Shown piece after piece: positions 61,331 to 64,000 of a stretch of DNA of 64,000 nt; the first letter of the stretch is position 1, and every line of letters begins with the position of its first letter. The notes beneath the pieces are model-generated. The model saw only the letters and a list, made by a program, of their open reading frames with translations. It was not told the DNA's origin and searched no databases. This stretch comes from Paenibacillus oryzisoli (lineage in GTDB: Bacteria > Bacillota > Bacilli > Paenibacillales > NBRC-103111), in the NCBI RefSeq assembly GCF_001653565.1, contig NZ_LYPB01000076.1, positions 173,628 to 237,627 on the forward strand. Direction: 5' to 3'. The position numbers and the translations under genes are program-made.

Positions 61331-62572
61331 TTAACTCGTTTCCGTAGAGCTTACTTTTATCTCGAACCCCATGTCTTGGATTTGCTTTAAGTAATAGTTT
61401 AATGTTTTCTCATTAGGCGTGCGCTCAGGCACGTCTATTTCTTTGTATGCTGACTTGTTTTTCATCATTGCATATATAATCCGGAGTATTAAATGAGCTG
61501 TTGCTACACTCGCTTTTTTATCACCTCTTCGTTTTCGAATTCGCCTAAAATGTTGCCCGATACGGTTCTGAGATTTATCATTTGCCCACGATGCTTGGGT
61601 CAGTGCTCGTTTCAGATATTTATTTCCCTGAGGGCTTTTTGTTTTTTTTATTTTCCCCGCACTTTCATTATTACCAGGACAAATACCTGCCCATTGTTCC
61701 TCCGTGGGGAATCGCTCATGGATGTTGGGGCCGATTTCAGCAAAAATGGCTGCAGCCGTATCTCTTTCAATGCCTGGAATGGAGTCCAACCAGTCGATTT
61801 CCTCTTTGTAGATACTTAACTCTCTATCGATTTGAGTCTCTAATTGCTCTACTTGTTCTTCGAGGTACGTTAAGTGCTTCCAATGAAAGGTCATTAGCTT
61901 GCGATGATGAACGCGCAGTTTACCATTAAGTGCTTCAATAAGTTCAGGCACTTTTTGTTTAAGTCTAGTTTTGACTATGCTTTTGATTTCATTTTCTTCC
62001 AGCACTTCGCCATCCATGAGCTTTTGTAAAAGCAATCGTCCCGATACCCCAAACACATCCGACATAAAACTCGATAGCTTGATGTTGGCATCTTGAAGCA
62101 TCTTGTGGATGCGATTCTTTTCTGCCGTTATAGCTTGAACAAGCTTTACACGATACCGAGTCCAGTCACGTAAATCTCGCATATGCTCAGGTAATACGAC
62201 ACTTGGTTCAATAAGACCGCAGCGGTGAAGTTGAGCAATCCAGTGGGCATCTTTCTTATCCGTCTTACGTCCAGGTATGTTTTTTATTCTTCGAGCATTA
62301 GCTAAAACCAAGTTGCACGTCGACTCTAAAACATTCCAAACTGGTTTCCAAAGCACACCTGTACTTTCCATCGCAACTTCTTGGCATCCATGTTCTAGTA
62401 ACCAATCTTGAAGTTGAAGAAGCTCTTTAGTCGTTGTTCCAAATGTCTGAATCAGCGATTTTGGCTTTGCTTCTACATCACCTGTAAGTATACAAGCAAC
62501 TACCGTTTTTTGATGAACATCCAAGCCTGCGCAACACTCACGTATGGCATCCAAACTCATTCCCGCTTTCAT
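61331..62572 (-). CDS. IS110-family transposase
   Basis: About 413 residues from ATG 62572. An N-terminal DEDD RuvC-like domain opens with AGLDVHQKTVVACIL and continues with VAMESTGVLWKPVWNVLE and KTDKKDAHWIAQL. The C-terminal Transposase_20 domain has LDSIPGIERDTAAAIFAEIG, FPTEEQWAGICPGNNES and GNKYLKRALTQASW. The frame stays open up to 62722, but IS110 transposases start close to the GLDVHQ motif, so the longer form is not favoured. No disruption is seen, so it may be active. Confidence 0.92.
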   Translation of the reverse strand: MKAGMSLDAIRECCAGLDVHQKTVVACILTGDVEAKPKSLIQTFGTTTKELLQLQDWLLEHGCQEVAMESTGVLWKPVWNVLESTCNLVLANARRIKNIPGRKTDKKDAHWIAQLHRCGLIEPSVVLPEHMRDLRDWTRYRVKLVQAITAEKNRIHKMLQDANIKLSSFMSDVFGVSGRLLLQKLMDGEVLEENEIKSIVKTRLKQKVPELIEALNGKLRVHHRKLMTFHWKHLTYLEEQVEQLETQIDRELSIYKEEIDWLDSIPGIERDTAAAIFAEIGPNIHERFPTEEQWAGICPGNNESAGKIKKTKSPQGNKYLKRALTQASWANDKSQNRIGQHFRRIRKRRGDKKASVATAHLILRIIYAMMKNKSAYKEIDVPERTPNEKTLNYYLKQIQDMGFEIKVSSTETS

Positions 62573-62830
62573 AGAAATTAACAAATCTTGCCCCCGTAGA
62601 ATTGTAATTTTATACACGCACATGGGAGTGCAATTGGCGGTGCTCGAGGGCGGCAATAGAACGGTTTCTCCAACAGGGTCAAGCCCCAATAAATCCTCGT
62701 CCATTGATTTGTTATCTTTCATTTTTAACGGTTTTAAAGAAATTGAAACTCAGTTCAGTAAACCACATTATTTTCATTCTTGGGGGTGACGTCGGTAGTC
62801 GTCATGGGCGTTTCTCCATCTATTTGAAAC
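62573..62830 (-). ncRNA. Candidate bridge-RNA region of the IS110 element
   Basis: In IS110 elements of the IS621 type, the non-coding left end in front of the transposase encodes a structured bridge RNA whose loops pair with target and donor. The 250 bases upstream of the transposase ATG on the minus strand lack a convincing gene and include a self-pairing GACG...CGTC stretch (about 62788-62803). I can only flag the region; I have not drawn the fold. Confidence 0.35.
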
Positions 62831-62844
62831 GGATTTCTTAAAAT

Positions 62845-63050
62845 TGAAAGATTAACTGTAGTTCTTGAAGTTATATTCCGTCCATTTGCTCGATTTTTGA
62901 AATTATATACAAATTAAATGTATTATTTCCATTAAATCGCGAAAATACCTCAGATTCGAGCAATTTAGCTGTAGTTTATACATCTAAATACGAATCGGCA
63001 GTCACCTTACGATTGCAAGCCACAAACTAACCTCAACCAGCTACAATTCT
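62845..63050. repeat. Degenerate AGCTGTAGTTT-type intergenic repeats
   Basis: The gap between the IS and the ThuA gene holds no gene. It includes TTAACTGTAGTTCTTGAAGTTAT, TTTAGCTGTAGTTTATACATC and ACCAGCTACAATTCTAC, which look like worn copies of the repeat type at 41600-41845. Confidence 0.35.
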
Positions 63051-63225
63051 ACGCCGTATCCTAGTTTCCTTTTCTCAGGTTTGTCTTTTGGGACAGCCGA
63101 CTGGAATTTGACTTCCACGAACTTGCTTTTTAATTCAAGAAGCAGTGGATGGATCAGAAGAAGGCTTAGTTAAAATTTGATGCTTAAGTACATATTTTTT
63201 AAATGTTCAAGGTCGAAGCAAGATT

Positions 63226-63261
63226 TATAATAGAGGCAAGCTGTTAGTGAAAACGGTTACT
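63226..63261 (+). promoter_or_regulatory. -10 box and cre site upstream of the ThuA-like gene
   Basis: TATAAT (63226-63231) is followed by TGAAAACGGTTACT (63248-63261), which matches the core TGNAANCGNWNNCW at every position. The site is just downstream of the expected transcription start, the classical place for CcpA roadblock repression. A LacI-type operator for a local regulator is the alternative. Confidence 0.6.
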
Positions 63262-63364
63262 ATAAACAGAATCAAGGGAGGCAACGCGTCGGTGGATCAA
63301 TCGCTCGCAAGCGTCGTTGGGTGAAAATTAGCGAAGTCTAAGATATAGGGAGGAGCGGTTTACA

Positions 63365-63997
63365 ATGAGTCAGAAACAAGCTTTAATTGTATGGGGTGGC
63401 TGGGAGGGTCATCAACCCGAGGAGGTTGCGGGTATTTTTACAGGTTTGCTGCGGGAAGAGAATTATGCTGTGGAAGTTTCTAATACATTGGACAGCTTCC
63501 GTGATAAGGAACGCTTGGCTAATGTTGATTTGATCGTACCCGTGTGGACGATGGGTAAAATCGAGAATGAACAATTGTATCCATTGATAAACGCAGTTAA
63601 AGTAGGCGGCACAGGCATTGCAGGCTGTCACGGCGGCATGGGGGATTCATTCCGTAACGAAGTGGAGTATCAATATATGGTTGGCGGCCAATGGGTGGCT
63701 CATCCAGGAAATGGTGGCGTAACGTATAAGGTTCGTTTCAAGGATAGTGAGCAGCCCTTGACTGCGGGCATCGGTGATTTTGTGGTCGTTTCGGAAAAAT
63801 ATTATATGCATGTCGATCCAGCGATTAACGTGCATGCGGTGACAGACTTCGATGACGTTGAGATGCCCGTTGTGTGGACGAAAACATACGGCGCAGGCAA
63901 AGTGTACTATAACTCACTGGGTCATCAAGCTAACATTGTGCGTATGCCGGAAACATTGGAATTAATGCGACGCGGGTTGCTATGGGCAACGCGCTAA
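63365..63997 (+). CDS. ThuA-like domain protein
   Basis: 210 residues, a complete single-domain ThuA-like protein with the class I glutamine amidotransferase-like fold: ALIVWGGWEGHQPEEVAGIF at the start, AGCHGGMGDSFRN in the centre (the usual position of a GHGG-type motif) and VVWTKTYGAGKVYYNSLGHQ near the end. ThuA proteins act in trehalose or sugar metabolism, but the reaction is uncertain. GGGAGGAG precedes ATG 63365. The gene ends three bases before the window edge, so downstream partners are not visible. Confidence 0.88.
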   Translation: MSQKQALIVWGGWEGHQPEEVAGIFTGLLREENYAVEVSNTLDSFRDKERLANVDLIVPVWTMGKIENEQLYPLINAVKVGGTGIAGCHGGMGDSFRNEVEYQYMVGGQWVAHPGNGGVTYKVRFKDSEQPLTAGIGDFVVVSEKYYMHVDPAINVHAVTDFDDVEMPVVWTKTYGAGKVYYNSLGHQANIVRMPETLELMRRGLLWATR

Positions 63998-64000
63998 TCG

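Larger units (their letters stand above)
61031..62830 (-). mobile_element. IS110-family insertion element (ends not resolved)
   Basis: The transposase gene on the minus strand is flanked by non-coding AT-rich DNA: about 300 bp downstream (61031-61330) and about 250 bp upstream (62573-62830). No perfect terminal inverted repeats or target duplications can be recognised, as usual for IS110 elements. The exact borders are therefore only approximate. Confidence 0.7.

Noticed and set aside
62573..62722. N-terminal extension of the IS110 transposase
   Set aside because: IS110 transposases begin close to the GLDVHQ motif, and the extension falls in the expected bridge-RNA region.

Overview
The window looks like chromosomal DNA of a Paenibacillus-type soil bacterium (Bacillales). 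I infer this from strong AAGGAGG-type ribosome binding sites with frequent TTG and GTG starts, YesM/YesN-type two-component systems beside lipoprotein sugar-binding proteins and MalF/G or LplB/YtcP-type permeases, a GH52 beta-xylosidase, an ECF41 sigma factor, a c-di-AMP (ydaO-type) riboswitch and a BmrC/BmrD-like exporter pair. No rRNA, tRNA or CRISPR array was seen.

Layout. 1-2 kb: a VOC protein and an ECF41 sigma factor, then six hairpins in a 62-bp tandem array. 2-6.1 kb: a Tat export module in which a Tat-signal gluconate-dehydrogenase-type small subunit, a GMC flavoprotein, TatC and TatA form one minus-strand operon, divergent from a lipoprotein cytochrome c. 6.2-25.9 kb: housekeeping and small accessory genes (YjdF-like membrane protein, GDPD phosphodiesterase, YjjX-type NTPase, LysM-CAP protein behind a c-di-AMP riboswitch, GH52 xylosidase, Nudix, AlaX-like editing protein, Rrf2 regulator with a thioredoxin-reductase-like flavoprotein, methyltransferase, GNAT). 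Three genes here are broken: a SRPBCC gene by an in-frame TGA, a small unknown gene, and a sugar isomerase-like gene by a frameshift near its 3' end. 26-29.7 kb: a heterodimeric ABC exporter.

30-40.4 kb: a pentose-type oligosaccharide unit (binding protein, two permeases, lipoprotein GH43), an array of 21 hairpins with a 51-bp period, then a second operon carrying a paralogous binding protein, a YesM kinase and a YesN regulator. 41.9-46.4 kb: an AraC regulator divergent from a KdgD-like / UxuA-like / semialdehyde dehydrogenase operon, which would feed a dehydrated sugar acid into 2-oxoglutarate. 46.5-60.9 kb: a second kinase/regulator pair divergent from LplB/YtcP-type permeases, their binding protein, a 2062-residue secreted beta-helix protein with a recently duplicated 444-residue module, and a sugar isomerase. 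61-63.2 kb: an IS110-family element. 63.2-64 kb: a ThuA-like gene behind a cre-like site.

The theme is plant polysaccharide and sugar-acid use. Oligosaccharides would be sensed and imported, cut by GH52 and GH43 enzymes, and sugar acids (perhaps made outside the membrane by the Tat-exported dehydrogenase) could be oxidised by the three-gene sugar-acid operon. That link is inference. The least explained signals are the two regular hairpin arrays, each of which lies at the 3' end of an operon.
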